Assembly: GCA_023667385.1 (NCBI GenBank)
Contig: JAMPAE010000001.1
Location: forward strand, 1 to 52,833
Reading direction: 5' to 3'
DNA length: 52,833 nt
DNA from: Ruminococcus sp.
GTDB taxonomy: Bacteria; Bacillota; Clostridia; Oscillospirales; Acutalibacteraceae
Position numbers and translations under genes: made by a program
In this document: positions 30,190 to 39,200 of the stretch, piece by piece
Position numbering within the stretch: position 1 is the first letter of the stretch
Layout: each line of letters starts with the position of its first letter
The notes under the pieces: generated by a model
Told to the model about the DNA's origin: nothing
The model's database searches: none
The model's input: the letters and a program-made list of their open reading frames with translations, nothing else

Positions 30190-30551
30190 TAGATGCGAGT
30201 GTGTGCGATTTTGTCAAGGTAGAAATCGCGTAATTCCCAAAAGAAATCGTTGTTGTCGGTCACGCCGTCACGAATGCAATCGCAAAGGGTGTTGGCGATG
30301 GTAGCTTTGAGATTGTCAAGTTCTTGGCGTGTGATTGCCTGACGTTCTGCAACGGTTACATATTCCGGGAACACTTCTTTGAATCGTTCATCGGAAAGGA
30401 ACATTGCCGATTGAATCTTGTTAAGCATTGTTTCATCGCCCTTGATTGTGATTACCTTGTCGAATTCTTCAAGGACTTCAGACACGCCCTTGATGTAGTT
30501 GATTTGGGCGGGTTGGTATTCGTTTTTGTAGATGCGGAGTGTATATTCCAT
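30189..30551 (-). CDS. First gene of the inverted cassette, unknown
   Basis: A 120-residue acidic protein starting MEYTLRIYKNE. The N-terminus is beta-rich; the rest is helical (ERQAITRQELDNLKATIANT). No family recognised. Its start is preceded by TTTTCGCAATAATG and a small GGGG/CCCC hairpin, and it lies about 50 bp downstream of a consensus promoter flanked by palindromes. Confidence 0.77.
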   Translation of the reverse strand: MEYTLRIYKNEYQPAQINYIKGVSEVLEEFDKVITIKGDETMLNKIQSAMFLSDERFKEVFPEYVTVAERQAITRQELDNLKATIANTLCDCIRDGVTDNNDFFWELRDFYLDKIAHTRI

Positions 30552-30589
30552 TATTGCGAAAATTGTGGGGTTGCCCCCGGTTAAACAAC

Positions 30590-30641
30590 GTGTCTTATAT
30601 TAAGACACCGCAAAGTTATGTGTTATTTTGGAAATAACAAA
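30590..30641 (-). promoter_or_regulatory. Cassette promoter with two palindromic operators
   Basis: On the minus strand TTTG (30641-30638), 19 bp, TAACTTTG (30618-30611): an exact consensus promoter reading into the inverted cassette. The spacer holds the dyad GTTATTT-TGG-AAATAAC (30622-30638). The start region holds GTGTCTTATATTAAGACAC (30590-30608), which has 8-bp arms. A repressor on either site would block the promoter. Confidence 0.8.
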
Positions 30642-30758
30642 CTTTTTCGGCAAAAATTTTGCTTTTGCATTGCATTTTCTTTGCTTGTGCAGTGCAAAAT
30701 GTGAATAACTTGGGGATAACATTGTTGAACAATATAAATGTATTACTATAAAACACAC

Positions 30759-30766
30759 TAAATTTG
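30759..30766 (+). promoter_or_regulatory. Probable late promoter for capsid and tail genes
   Basis: TAAATTTG (30759-30766) fits the -7 box TAnnTTTG, 40 bp before the scaffold start. The -33 position has no TTTG, but the palindrome ATTGTTGAACAAT (30721-30733) lies just upstream. A related word, TTCAACAAT, sits at the same distance before the TAAATTTG box at 46913. An activator-dependent late promoter is therefore plausible. Confidence 0.5.
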
Positions 30767-30805
30767 CCATTGATTTGTAGAACCAATTAACATCACAACA
30801 CAAAA

Positions 30806-31501
30806 ATGACCATCCAAGAAATTTTGGCGTTACTGACCGCAAAGTTTTCAGGCGCGCGAAAAGACGGGTTGACCACGTTGGCACGCACCATCGCGTTACA
30901 ATGTGCCACCATTGAAGAAGCGAGAACGATTGTTGACAAGTTGACCGATGCGCAAGTCAATGAGTTCATCAAGAATTTCCGTGCGGATGTTGACAAGGAA
31001 GTGACCGAGGGTGTCAAGACATCGGAAGCCAACTTGCGCAAGAAGTACAACATCAAGGAAGACCCCGCAACACCCCCCAAAGCTGAACCCGGCGGCAATG
31101 GGGAAAACATCGCCGACATTGTGAAAGCAGCTGTCGCCGAAGCGGTCAAGCCTTATGCCGACCGAATTGCGACAATGGAAACCGAGAATCTTAACAAATC
31201 AAGGCTTCAACGACTGAATGAAGCGTTGGCAAGCTGCAAGGACGCAACTTTCAAGGCGCAAACCCTGAAAGACTTTGCCCGAATGCAATTTGCCGATGAT
31301 TCGGCATTTGATGAATACTTGACCGAAAAGACCACGGACATCACCGCCGCAAATCAGGCGTTTGCCGATAACTCAATGCGACAATCAGGTGGAACGCCCC
31401 TTTTCTCCAACAAGGGCGAATCCGGCGTTTCAAAAGCCGTTGCCGACTTTGTGGCAAGCGCAAACCCCGCCAACAATCAGTTTGCGGGCAAAGAACTTTA
31501 A
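30806..31501 (+). CDS. Capsid scaffolding-like protein
   Basis: A 231-residue acidic protein with an unstructured Pro/Gly linker (ATPPKAEPGGNGEN) and long helices. It lies two genes upstream of the major capsid protein, the normal place of a scaffold. I do not see a protease motif. The sequence class (helical, Ala/Glu/Lys-rich, low-complexity tail) fits scaffolds, but identification rests mainly on position. Confidence 0.68.
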   Translation: MTIQEILALLTAKFSGARKDGLTTLARTIALQCATIEEARTIVDKLTDAQVNEFIKNFRADVDKEVTEGVKTSEANLRKKYNIKEDPATPPKAEPGGNGENIADIVKAAVAEAVKPYADRIATMETENLNKSRLQRLNEALASCKDATFKAQTLKDFARMQFADDSAFDEYLTEKTTDITAANQAFADNSMRQSGGTPLFSNKGESGVSKAVADFVASANPANNQFAGKEL

Positions 31502-31526
31502 GTTTAACCCAAAACCCTTTTAAGAA

Positions 31527-32096
31527 ATGACAATGCAAGTCAAACGCAAAAAGGACAACCGCGTTGTGAAATGTATTCTTCATCGTGTCGCCGACATCCC
31601 CGGCGGTGTGACTGTTGAAACATCCACACTTGGCGGTAAGGCACTTTTTGAGGGTACGCCGCTTGGCAAGGGGAATGACGGTCTTTATTGCGTGGCAAAA
31701 ACCGCGCAGATAGTCACCGCAGCCGATGCCGCCGCCACCGCCTATGAGGTTGGGAAAGGAAGCCATTTCAAAGTTGGCGACCGCTTTTCAGCCGGGGGCG
31801 CAAACGGTCAGGTTATCGCAAGCATTGATAAGTCCGACCCCGCAAAGGACATCATCACACTTTCGGCAACGCTTGGAAAAGCGGTCAAGGTGGGTGACGT
31901 TGCCTTTGAATCAGCCGGAGCGAACACCACCCCGAAAGTCGTTCCAACCGTTATCGCGGGTTCAAACTATGACGTTGAACCCGATGGTGACAACCTTTGG
32001 GTTGACGCATGGGTTATCGCGGTTGTGCGTGACACCAACGCCCCCGCCGTTACCCCGGCGATGCTTACAACCCTTAAAGGCATCAATTATGTTTAA
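31527..32096 (+). CDS. Head decoration or head-fibre-like protein
   Basis: A 189-residue beta-rich protein with many Gly, Val and Thr (GDRFSAGGANGQVIASIDKS). It sits between the scaffold and the major capsid gene. A small beta-tulip-like body with exposed loops is typical of decoration proteins that stabilise capsids. The call is inferred from composition and position. Confidence 0.66.
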   Translation: MTMQVKRKKDNRVVKCILHRVADIPGGVTVETSTLGGKALFEGTPLGKGNDGLYCVAKTAQIVTAADAAATAYEVGKGSHFKVGDRFSAGGANGQVIASIDKSDPAKDIITLSATLGKAVKVGDVAFESAGANTTPKVVPTVIAGSNYDVEPDGDNLWVDAWVIAVVRDTNAPAVTPAMLTTLKGINYV

Positions 32097-32115
32097 CCGT
32101 TAACGCACCAAGAAT

Positions 32116-33228
32116 ATGCAGAAAACACTGATGCAGGGGCTTACCGAAAAGGACATGGAAGCGGTTATTCACTCCTATGACCTTAAAGAGTATTATTACC
32201 CCACATTGTTTCCGCTCAAAGAAACAAACACTTTGACGTGGAAAGTGCTTGAAGCGCAAGCGGGATTAAAGATTGCCGCCGACCTGACGGCAAGGGGTGC
32301 ATCAATCCCCAAGAAAACCCGCGATGCCATTTCAAGGCTGCAAGGCGACATTCCCAAAATCACCATTTCGCGTGAAAAACTTGAAGATGAACTTACCGAA
32401 TACGACATCATGGTGGCAATGGCATCTAACGATGCCGACTTGCGCAACCTTGTTGAGTTTTGGGCAGAGGACACCAAGTTTTGTTGGGATGGCGTTGCCG
32501 CCCGTGCCGAATGGATTGCGCTCAAATCAATTTCGTGCGGTGGCAAGCTGAAAATCAGCAATTCCAACAATGCCACCGTTGTAACCGAATATGATGTTGA
32601 CTATCAGATTCCCGCAGAACAAAAGATTGGCGTTGCCACGTCTTATGTTTCGGGAACGGCGGGCAAGCCTTTCACAAAGGACATCCCCAACGCCCTGAAA
32701 ATCGGTCGCCGTCTTTTCGGTGTGAAATACAAGTTTGCGTTTATGAACGTGGAAACCTTTGAAAAACTTGCCGCGCAAGATGAGGTTTACAAGCGTTGCG
32801 CAACCCTTGTTCAGAACCTGACCGAAACCCAAGATGCGCCCAATTTGCAGTCGGTTAACGCCTATCTTGCAAAGCGCACCGAAACTTTCCGTGGTCTGCA
32901 AATCATCGTGATTGACCAAGACATCACAATTGAACTTGCAGACGGCACACGCATAACGGGCAACCCCTTTGAAGATGATGTGATTTTGTTTTCCGAAAGC
33001 AAGGTTCTTGGAAACACCTTTTGGAAAACGCCCATTGAAGCAAAGAAGCGTCCCGGCAGCGTTGCCGAAAAGGTTATGCACGGTCATACCCTTGTGCAGA
33101 AATTTTCAGAGGATGAAACCCCCGTGCGTGAAGTCACCGAGGGAATCGCAAACCTTTTCCCGGCGTGGAAACTTGCGGGTCGTTCCGTCCTTATGCAAAT
33201 CAACGCAACCACATGGAATAAGAACTAA
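32116..33228 (+). CDS. Major capsid protein
   Basis: A 370-residue protein resembling the phage major capsid protein E type of HK97 fold. It contains YYPTLFPLKETNTLTWKVLE, a central domain with CAAL-like elements, and the late DDVILFSESKVLGNTFWKTP beta hairpin typical of capsid P-domains. It is preceded by scaffold and decoration genes and followed by connector genes. A GC hairpin follows at about 33238-33280. Confidence 0.85.
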   Translation: MQKTLMQGLTEKDMEAVIHSYDLKEYYYPTLFPLKETNTLTWKVLEAQAGLKIAADLTARGASIPKKTRDAISRLQGDIPKITISREKLEDELTEYDIMVAMASNDADLRNLVEFWAEDTKFCWDGVAARAEWIALKSISCGGKLKISNSNNATVVTEYDVDYQIPAEQKIGVATSYVSGTAGKPFTKDIPNALKIGRRLFGVKYKFAFMNVETFEKLAAQDEVYKRCATLVQNLTETQDAPNLQSVNAYLAKRTETFRGLQIIVIDQDITIELADGTRITGNPFEDDVILFSESKVLGNTFWKTPIEAKKRPGSVAEKVMHGHTLVQKFSEDETPVREVTEGIANLFPAWKLAGRSVLMQINATTWNKN

Positions 33229-33236
33229 CGACCGAC

Positions 33237-33280
33237 CACCGGGGCGACACCTGAAAAGGCGAACCCCGGCGGTCTTTGCA
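33237..33280 (+). other. Hairpin downstream of the capsid gene
   Basis: An imperfect stem pairs GACCACCGGGG with CCCCGGCGGTC around a loop of about 19 bases, between the capsid stop (33228) and the connector start (33292). It has no long T-run. It may trim read-through so that capsid protein is made in excess of connector proteins. Confidence 0.5.
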
Positions 33281-33291
33281 AGATTTGAAGC

Positions 33292-33615
33292 ATGGCAACA
33301 ACCACCAACAAAGAATATTTGACCAAGACATTAGGCGGTCTTAACGTGTCGGACAACGACATTGACGTGATATTGCTTAAAGCCGGACTTGATGAAGATG
33401 CCCCCGTGGACGTTACAAGTTGCGACCTTGCCGTTTATAACCGATTTTCGGTTGTGATTGCGGCGGCAGCGCAAAATGTGTCCGAGGGCGGTTATTCCAT
33501 TTCTTGGAACATTGAAGCCGTCAAGTTGTATTACAACGCCCTTTGTCGTGAACTTGGCAAAGACAACGTGTTGGAAGCAAAACCGAAAATTCGTAACCGT
33601 TCAAACTTTTGGTGA
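33292..33615 (+). CDS. Head-tail connector protein
   Basis: A 107-residue helical protein directly after the capsid gene, the usual place of a gp6-type (HK97) or gp15-type (SPP1) adaptor. It has NVSDNDIDVILLKAGLDEDA and a helical middle (VVIAAAAQNVSEGGYSISWN). The stop overlaps the next start region. Confidence 0.7.
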   Translation: MATTTNKEYLTKTLGGLNVSDNDIDVILLKAGLDEDAPVDVTSCDLAVYNRFSVVIAAAAQNVSEGGYSISWNIEAVKLYYNALCRELGKDNVLEAKPKIRNRSNFW

Positions 33616-33617
33616 TT

Positions 33618-33953
33618 ATGGCAATGGTCAAACAATATCCCCATTTCCTATTCATTGAAACCGCCCCGGAATCCGTTCAGGACGCAAAGGGCGCGTGGAC
33701 GGAAACCGAGCCGTCACGCACATTCATTTCAATGTGCCGTGAAGAATCAGACGGACGCGGCGCGGAATATCAGGTTGCCGGGGGAGAATACCACAAGGCA
33801 ACATCATTGATTCAATGCCCCAAGTCGTGTCCGCTTGTTCCGAAAGGCACAAAAGTGATTGTCGCAAATGACCGGGATTGTTCCGACATACGGATAATTG
33901 GTGAATGCCTGAATTTTGACCCATCGCAACTTCATTGTCGGTTATGGCTATAA
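33618..33953 (+). CDS. Head closure (stopper)-like protein
   Basis: A 111-residue beta-rich protein with FISMCREESDGRGAEYQ and VPKGTKVIVANDRDCSDIRI, a layout like SPP1 gp16 or HK97 stopper proteins, which close the capsid after packaging. A GTG at 33609 and an ATG at 33624 are other possible starts. It overlaps the next gene by 10 bp. Confidence 0.68.
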   Translation: MAMVKQYPHFLFIETAPESVQDAKGAWTETEPSRTFISMCREESDGRGAEYQVAGGEYHKATSLIQCPKSCPLVPKGTKVIVANDRDCSDIRIIGECLNFDPSQLHCRLWL

Positions 33954-34411
33954 GACCCGATTTCACCCCCAATGATGTCAAGCGGCGGTTTGACGCATTC
34001 TTGGAAGAAGTCAAGAAGAAGCAAATCGCACGTTTGCAGAAATTGGGCGAAATGTGCCTTATTGAAGCGCGTAACAACAAAGGTTATATGATGCAGACCG
34101 GGGCGTTACTTTCATCAACGGGATATATGATTTTCGTTGATGGCGTAGCACTCCACACACAATTTGATGCCGCAAGCGGCGCGGAATCCAACGCGGCGCA
34201 AGAGGGCATCAAGGCGGGCGAAAGTCTTGCCGATAAGGTGGGAAAGGAAACAAAGGGCGTTGCCCTTGTGGTCGTTGCCGGAATGAATTATGCGATGTAC
34301 GTTGAAGCCAAAGGCTATAACGTGCTGACATCAGCCGAACATCTTGCAGAAAGGGAGTTGCCCCGAATGTTAGAAAAACTTGTTTCAAACATCAAAGCCG
34401 CAGCGGAATGA
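33944..34411 (+). CDS. Tail completion protein, HK97 gp10-like
   Basis: A 155-residue protein. It starts with a helix of HK97 gp10 type (DAFLEEVKKKQIARLQKLGE), followed by RNNKGYMMQTGALLSSTGYM and a C-terminal NYAMYVEAKGYNVLTSAEHL segment, where YVExxxG is characteristic of this family. It connects the head and the tail tube. ATGA overlap with the next gene. Confidence 0.78.
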   Translation: MAIRPDFTPNDVKRRFDAFLEEVKKKQIARLQKLGEMCLIEARNNKGYMMQTGALLSSTGYMIFVDGVALHTQFDAASGAESNAAQEGIKAGESLADKVGKETKGVALVVVAGMNYAMYVEAKGYNVLTSAEHLAERELPRMLEKLVSNIKAAAE

Positions 34412-34824
34412 AAGACAACTTGAAAACCCCATTTGACACCGATGGCATCTTGTTTGGGTTGCTTGTCGGTAAAACGTCAATCAAAGGCGGGGTCTTTGTC
34501 GGCGATGAACGCCCCGAAGATTCCACCGATGAAGATATTGTCGTTAACACAATTGACCTTGAAGCGGACGCATTGCCCCAATTAGGCACGTCCAACATCA
34601 ACATTTATGTGACCGACACTTCAAAGCGTGTCAAAGGGAAAATGCAGATGTCGGCAAACCGCCAACGCCTTGACCTTTTAACCCAAGAAGTCTTGAATCT
34701 TGTTCGCAATGCCGTTTTGCCCGGCATGAAGATAATCCCGAAAGGGGCAACAATTATGTATGAGCCGAACACCAAACAACACTTTGTGAACATTCGGATT
34801 GATTGGAATATTCAGACAACTTAA
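34408..34824 (+). CDS. Tail terminator-like protein
   Basis: A 138-residue alpha/beta protein between the gp10-like gene and the tail tube gene, the position of lambda gpU or SPP1 gp17-type tail terminators. It has VNIRIDWNIQTT at the end, a strand pattern consistent with that fold. The call is positional. Confidence 0.66.
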   Translation: MKDNLKTPFDTDGILFGLLVGKTSIKGGVFVGDERPEDSTDEDIVVNTIDLEADALPQLGTSNINIYVTDTSKRVKGKMQMSANRQRLDLLTQEVLNLVRNAVLPGMKIIPKGATIMYEPNTKQHFVNIRIDWNIQTT

Positions 34825-34841
34825 TTCCCATTTTATAAATC

Positions 34842-35351
34842 ATGGACAAGAAATCCACAGTCATCACTTTGGGGCTTTGTGAAATTCAGGTTGGCGAAGC
34901 CGCCCCCAACGGCACTATGCCCACCGCCCTTACAAAGATTGGCAAGACTTACAAAGACACCGCCAAGATTGCCCAAGATTCGTCCGATGTGACGGAACAT
35001 TATGAAGAGGGCAAAGCCGCCCCCGAAGTGCGCCGCAAGTCACGCAAGATTCCGACCTTGACATTCTCAATCATGGACCCGTCCGTTCAAGCACTGATTG
35101 ATTATGTCGGCGGTGAAGATGTCGGCACAGACGGCAAACCCGCTTGGGGTTACGATGGCAGCGAAGTTGTTGCCAATCGTGCAATCAGGGTCATAACCGA
35201 ACAAGGCTTTGACTTTGACATTCCCAACGGTGACATTGAAGCCGTTATCAACGCCGACCTTACCGCAAGCGGTATTTTCCTTGTTGATTTCACCGTCACC
35301 CCGATGGCGGTATCATCCGGCAAGGCATTGCGTGGCACACCCAAAGCGTAA
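34842..35351 (+). CDS. Major tail tube protein
   Basis: A 169-residue beta-rich protein. The VRRKSRKIPTLTFSIMDPSV region and the C-terminal SGIFLVDFTVTPMAVSSGKA strands are typical of tail tube subunits, which stack as hexamers along the tape measure. A strong terminator-like hairpin follows at 35380-35424. Confidence 0.78.
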   Translation: MDKKSTVITLGLCEIQVGEAAPNGTMPTALTKIGKTYKDTAKIAQDSSDVTEHYEEGKAAPEVRRKSRKIPTLTFSIMDPSVQALIDYVGGEDVGTDGKPAWGYDGSEVVANRAIRVITEQGFDFDIPNGDIEAVINADLTASGIFLVDFTVTPMAVSSGKALRGTPKA

Positions 35352-35379
35352 GCGGGGCGCACGGCAACCAATCATTCAC

Positions 35380-35424
35380 ACGCCCCCGGAGAGTGTCGGA
35401 AACGCACACTTTGGGGGCGTTTTA
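35380..35424 (+). terminator. Terminator or attenuator after the tail tube gene
   Basis: Outer arms ACGCCCCC (35381-35388) and GGGGGCGT (35414-35421), inner arms GTGT and ACAC, followed by TTTT. It lies inside the late operon just before the chaperone gene, so it probably reduces transcription of downstream tail genes relative to the abundant tube and capsid proteins. Confidence 0.75.
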
Positions 35425-35442
35425 CCAATCAGCACATAAAGC

Positions 35443-36015
35443 ATGGAAGAAACAAAGAAAACACCCCTTGAACAAGAAAAAGAAGAATTGAACGCCCTTA
35501 TCCGCAAGGGTGTGTCTTTTGAGGTCAAGGACGTTGAGGTTACAACCGCAAAGCGGTTTTTCGGTCTTATACGCCGCAAGCAGCTTGTGGAAGTGACACG
35601 CACGTTCACGATTGAAGAACCGACCCTTTCAACCCTTGACCGCCTTTCATCGGAATGGATTGAATTTGCCATTGATGAAGAAGCCTTGAAAAGCAACGAT
35701 GCGATGGTCAAGGCGCGGACATTCGCGCACAAGCATTCAATCCGATGCGCCCGAATTGTCGCCATCGCCGTTCTTGGGGTTGACCGTTTGAAATGCACTA
35801 TCAAAGGTGGTGTTCCGCATTACGTTGAGGACACCGAAAAACTTAACGCCATGACCGATTTGTTTGCGCGGACAATCAAACCGTCACGTTTGCATCAATT
35901 CGCCGTGTTGGTCAATTCTATGGCTAATTTGGGGGATTTTATGAACTCTATTCGATTGATGTCAACCGACCGAACCACAATGCCGATTCGGATAGAGGGA
36001 AGCAACGCGGGTTAA
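35443..36015 (+). CDS. Tail assembly chaperone, G-type product
   Basis: A 190-residue protein upstream of the tape measure gene: LRRKQL-like basic region, a helical body (RTFAHKHSIRCARIVAIAVL) and the C-terminus SMANLGDFMNSIRLMSTDRT. It corresponds to the short product of the two-frame tail chaperone system (lambda G). The TTTGGGG heptamer at 35928-35934 lies within its codons AAT TTG GGG, and the -1 frame is open from exactly that point. Confidence 0.76.
   Translation: MEETKKTPLEQEKEELNALIRKGVSFEVKDVEVTTAKRFFGLIRRKQLVEVTRTFTIEEPTLSTLDRLSSEWIEFAIDEEALKSNDAMVKARTFAHKHSIRCARIVAIAVLGVDRLKCTIKGGVPHYVEDTEKLNAMTDLFARTIKPSRLHQFAVLVNSMANLGDFMNSIRLMSTDRTTMPIRIEGSNAG
35928..35934 (+). other. Likely -1 ribosomal frameshift site TTTGGGG
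   Basis: Zero-frame codons TTG GGG can re-pair as TTT GGG after a -1 slip (X XXY YYZ form). The preceding -1 codon is a stop (TAA 35925-35927), so this is the first place where a shift gives an extended product. The -1 frame then runs open to 36224. Confidence 0.6.
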
Positions 36016-36224
36016 ACAGTCCACACGGTCGCCGGGGCGCGTTGTGTGCGCATTTCGGTTGGACTTATGACTACTTGATTAACGGCATTGCATGGTCGCT
36101 TGTGGAAAGAATGATGATTGACGCACCGAGTTATGACACGGACGCAAATGGTGACGTTCAGGAAATCGCCCTTACCGAGAGCAACCAAGAACAAGTTTTG
36201 AATTTTGTTAATTCAATGATGTAG
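35934..36224 (+). CDS. Tail assembly chaperone, T-type extension made by -1 frameshift
   Basis: The -1 frame encodes about 96 residues ending in GRRGALCAHFGWTYDYLING, IAWSLVERMM and an acidic tail. The block around LCAHFGWTYDYLL is characteristic of the T-part of tail chaperones. It has no ATG of its own; a stand-alone call would have to start at TTG 36042. Yet coding-like sequence (GRRGA) continues upstream of that codon. Fusion to the G protein would give a chaperone of about 260 residues that recruits the tape measure protein. Confidence 0.65.
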   Translation, partial: GFYELYSIDVNRPNHNADSDRGKQRGLNSPHGRRGALCAHFGWTYDYLINGIAWSLVERMMIDAPSYDTDANGDVQEIALTESNQEQVLNFVNSMM

Positions 36225-36231
36225 AAAGAAC

Positions 36232-39200
36232 ATGGCAGAAATTGACGGCGGCGGTTTGTCCTTTACCTCACAATTGGACAACAGCCAATTAGATGCGGCG
36301 ATACAAGAAACGATGCGGCGGGTTCAAGGCTTGTCGGATGGCGTTGTTGGTGTCGGTGATTCCGTTGACAAGACGGTTGCCGAAATCGGCACGATGCTTG
36401 GCAAAATCGGCGAAGAATGCGAAAAGCAAGAAACCGCCATTTGGAAACTTGAAGATGAATTTGAAGCCTTAAAGCAACTTGCATCCCAAGAATGGGAAAA
36501 GAACGGATTTTCAGCCGAATATAAAGCACTAAAAGACAAGCAAAAGGCGATTCAAGGCGAAATCACCGTGCGCAAGCAGCTTTTAACCGAATTGCGGAAT
36601 CAGTCAAGCCAACTTGATGATGCCCGCGATGCGATGATTGCCGAAGCGAAAGCCACCCAAGAAAACGAAAAAAGCCAAACATCTTTGCGACAAAGATTGC
36701 GTGAATTGAAGATGGAAATGGTTGAACTTGAAGCCGCCGGACAACGCAACACCGCCCGTTATCGTGAAGTTGCCGCCGAAGCCGCCCGCCTGACCGATGC
36801 GTGGGGCGATGCACAAGCACAAGCCAACATCCTTGCAAACGATGATGCCGGATTCGCGGGTGTTTTGTCAGGTCTTACCGGGTTGACGGGTGGATTTTCA
36901 GCCGTTGCCGGAATGGTCGGCTTATTCGGGGAGCAAAACGAAGATTTGCAACAAATCATGTTAAAGACCCAATCAATTATGGCGATAACAAATGGTTTGA
37001 TGCAAGTGTCGCAAGCACTCAATAAGGATTCCGCGTTTATGCTTGGCACGGTCGGCAAGCTGAAAGAATGGTGGAACGGTCTTTTAGAGGTCGGGCGCAA
37101 TGCGCAAGCCGAAGAAACGACCGCCGTTGAAGCCAACACCCTTGCACAAGGGGAAAACGCGGCAACAATCGCCACAAACACCACCGCCGAAGAAGTCAAC
37201 ACCGCCGCGAATCAGGCAAATGCCGCCGCAAGAGGTAAAGCCACAACCGCCACAACCGCAAACACGGCGGTTCAAGGGGCGAACACCACCGCAATCGGGG
37301 CGCAAGCGGTCGCTGCAAAAGCCGGAACGGTGGCAAACATCGGTCTTGCCGGAGCATTCCGAATGGTCGGGGCGGCGATTAAGTCAATCCCGGTGTTCGG
37401 TTGGATTCTTGCCGGAATTTCCGCACTTATCGGTCTTTATTCACACTTTGCAAGCAAGGCATCAGAAGCCAAGAAAGCGCAAGAAGAATTTTCAAAAGCA
37501 CTTGTTGATGGTTGTTACAAGCCAATCGGCAAGATTGAAGAATTGTCAGTAGCGTGGACAGCTTTGGGCGATAACCTTGAAGCAAAGGAAGCCTTTGTGC
37601 GCAAAAACAAGGCATCCTTTGATGAATTGGGTATTTCCATTGACGGTGTGACCGCCGCCGAAAATGTCCTTGTCAACAACAAGCAAGCATTCATTGACGC
37701 ACAAATTGAAAAGGCAAAGGCACTTGCATACATTGAATTGGGCATGGCGAAATTAAAACAAGCCTTGCAAAATCGTGAAGATGCCGAAAATGTATCATTG
37801 AATTGGATTGAAAAGATATTTTCCTATGGTGGCGCGGGAGAAAAAATGTTGCGTGAAAAGCGAACCGAATTGACAAATGCCGCGTTGGGGTTGGAAGCTG
37901 AAATGCGTGAATACTTTGAAAGGGCGCGTCAAGCCGAAGCCAACGGCAATGAAATCTTGTCAAATGCCCTTATTGAAACGAATGAAGTTATTGCCGGGTC
38001 ACTTGGTGACCTTAACCAACAAATCGCCAACAAGCGGCAAGAATTGTTAAAATCCCTTGATGCCGAAACCTACAAAAAGGTTATGGGCGAAATTGAAGCC
38101 TTGCAAAAAAAAGCCGATGCCATCACGGGAACAACGACCACCCACCGAACAGGGGGCGGTGGCGGCGGTTCATCAACGACCAAAGACCCATTCTTGGAGA
38201 AGTTGCAAAAGCGCAAAACCGAATATCAACGGTTTATGAAATGGCTTAATTCCGGCGATGAAATCCTTGTGCAATCCGCGAATCAGGAATTTGCCACGTT
38301 GCTTCAAGAGGGGGCGACATATATTGATTACCTGAAAAGGCAGCGTGACCAAATCTTGGAAATTGACGTTGCAAACCGCACAAAGGCGCAAAACAAGCAA
38401 TTGCGCCAACTGAATGATGCCATCGCCGAAGAAACGAAACAAACCGTCCTTGAACAATTCAATCAAGAATTGTCCGAACAACTGACCAATGCCAAGTCGG
38501 TCATTGATATGCTCAATATCATTGAACGCCGCCGACAAGAACTTGCCAATGACGGCACGGAACTTGACAACGGCAAAAAGACCATCTTGGATGATGCCGA
38601 AAAGGACGCACGAAAGCAAGCAAGGGAACAAACCGAAGAATTGCTAAAAGAATATGCGTCTTATACCGATAAACGCCTTGAACTTGAAAGGGAGTTCAAC
38701 CGCGACATTGAAATGCTTAACCGCGCCCGTGCAGCCGCCACAACGGATGCAGACCGGGCAAGCATTGATGCAGCCATTGCCAACCGCCGCCGCAAATATC
38801 AGAACGACACCAAAGGCACGGGCGACACCGATTATGACGCACTAATTGAGCAATACCAAGGATATGAGCAAAAGCGGGCGACAATCGCCGGAAAATATGC
38901 CGAACAACGCCGTGTTGCCCTTGAACACAACGACAAAGAAATGCTTGCCCGAATTGCCGATGCCGAAGCAAATGAATTGGCAGACCTTTCAAATGAAATC
39001 GTTACCAAGTCAAGCGATTGGCAAATGCTTTTCGGCAACTTGGAGGGTCTGACAACATCAACCATCCAAAGACTTATCAAGAACATTGAAGCGCAAAAGA
39101 TTCAGTTTTCAGGCGAATTTAACCCCGCCGACTTGCAAGCCATCAATGAACAACTTGAAAAGGCGCGTGATGAAATCAACAGTCGCAACCCATTCAAGGC

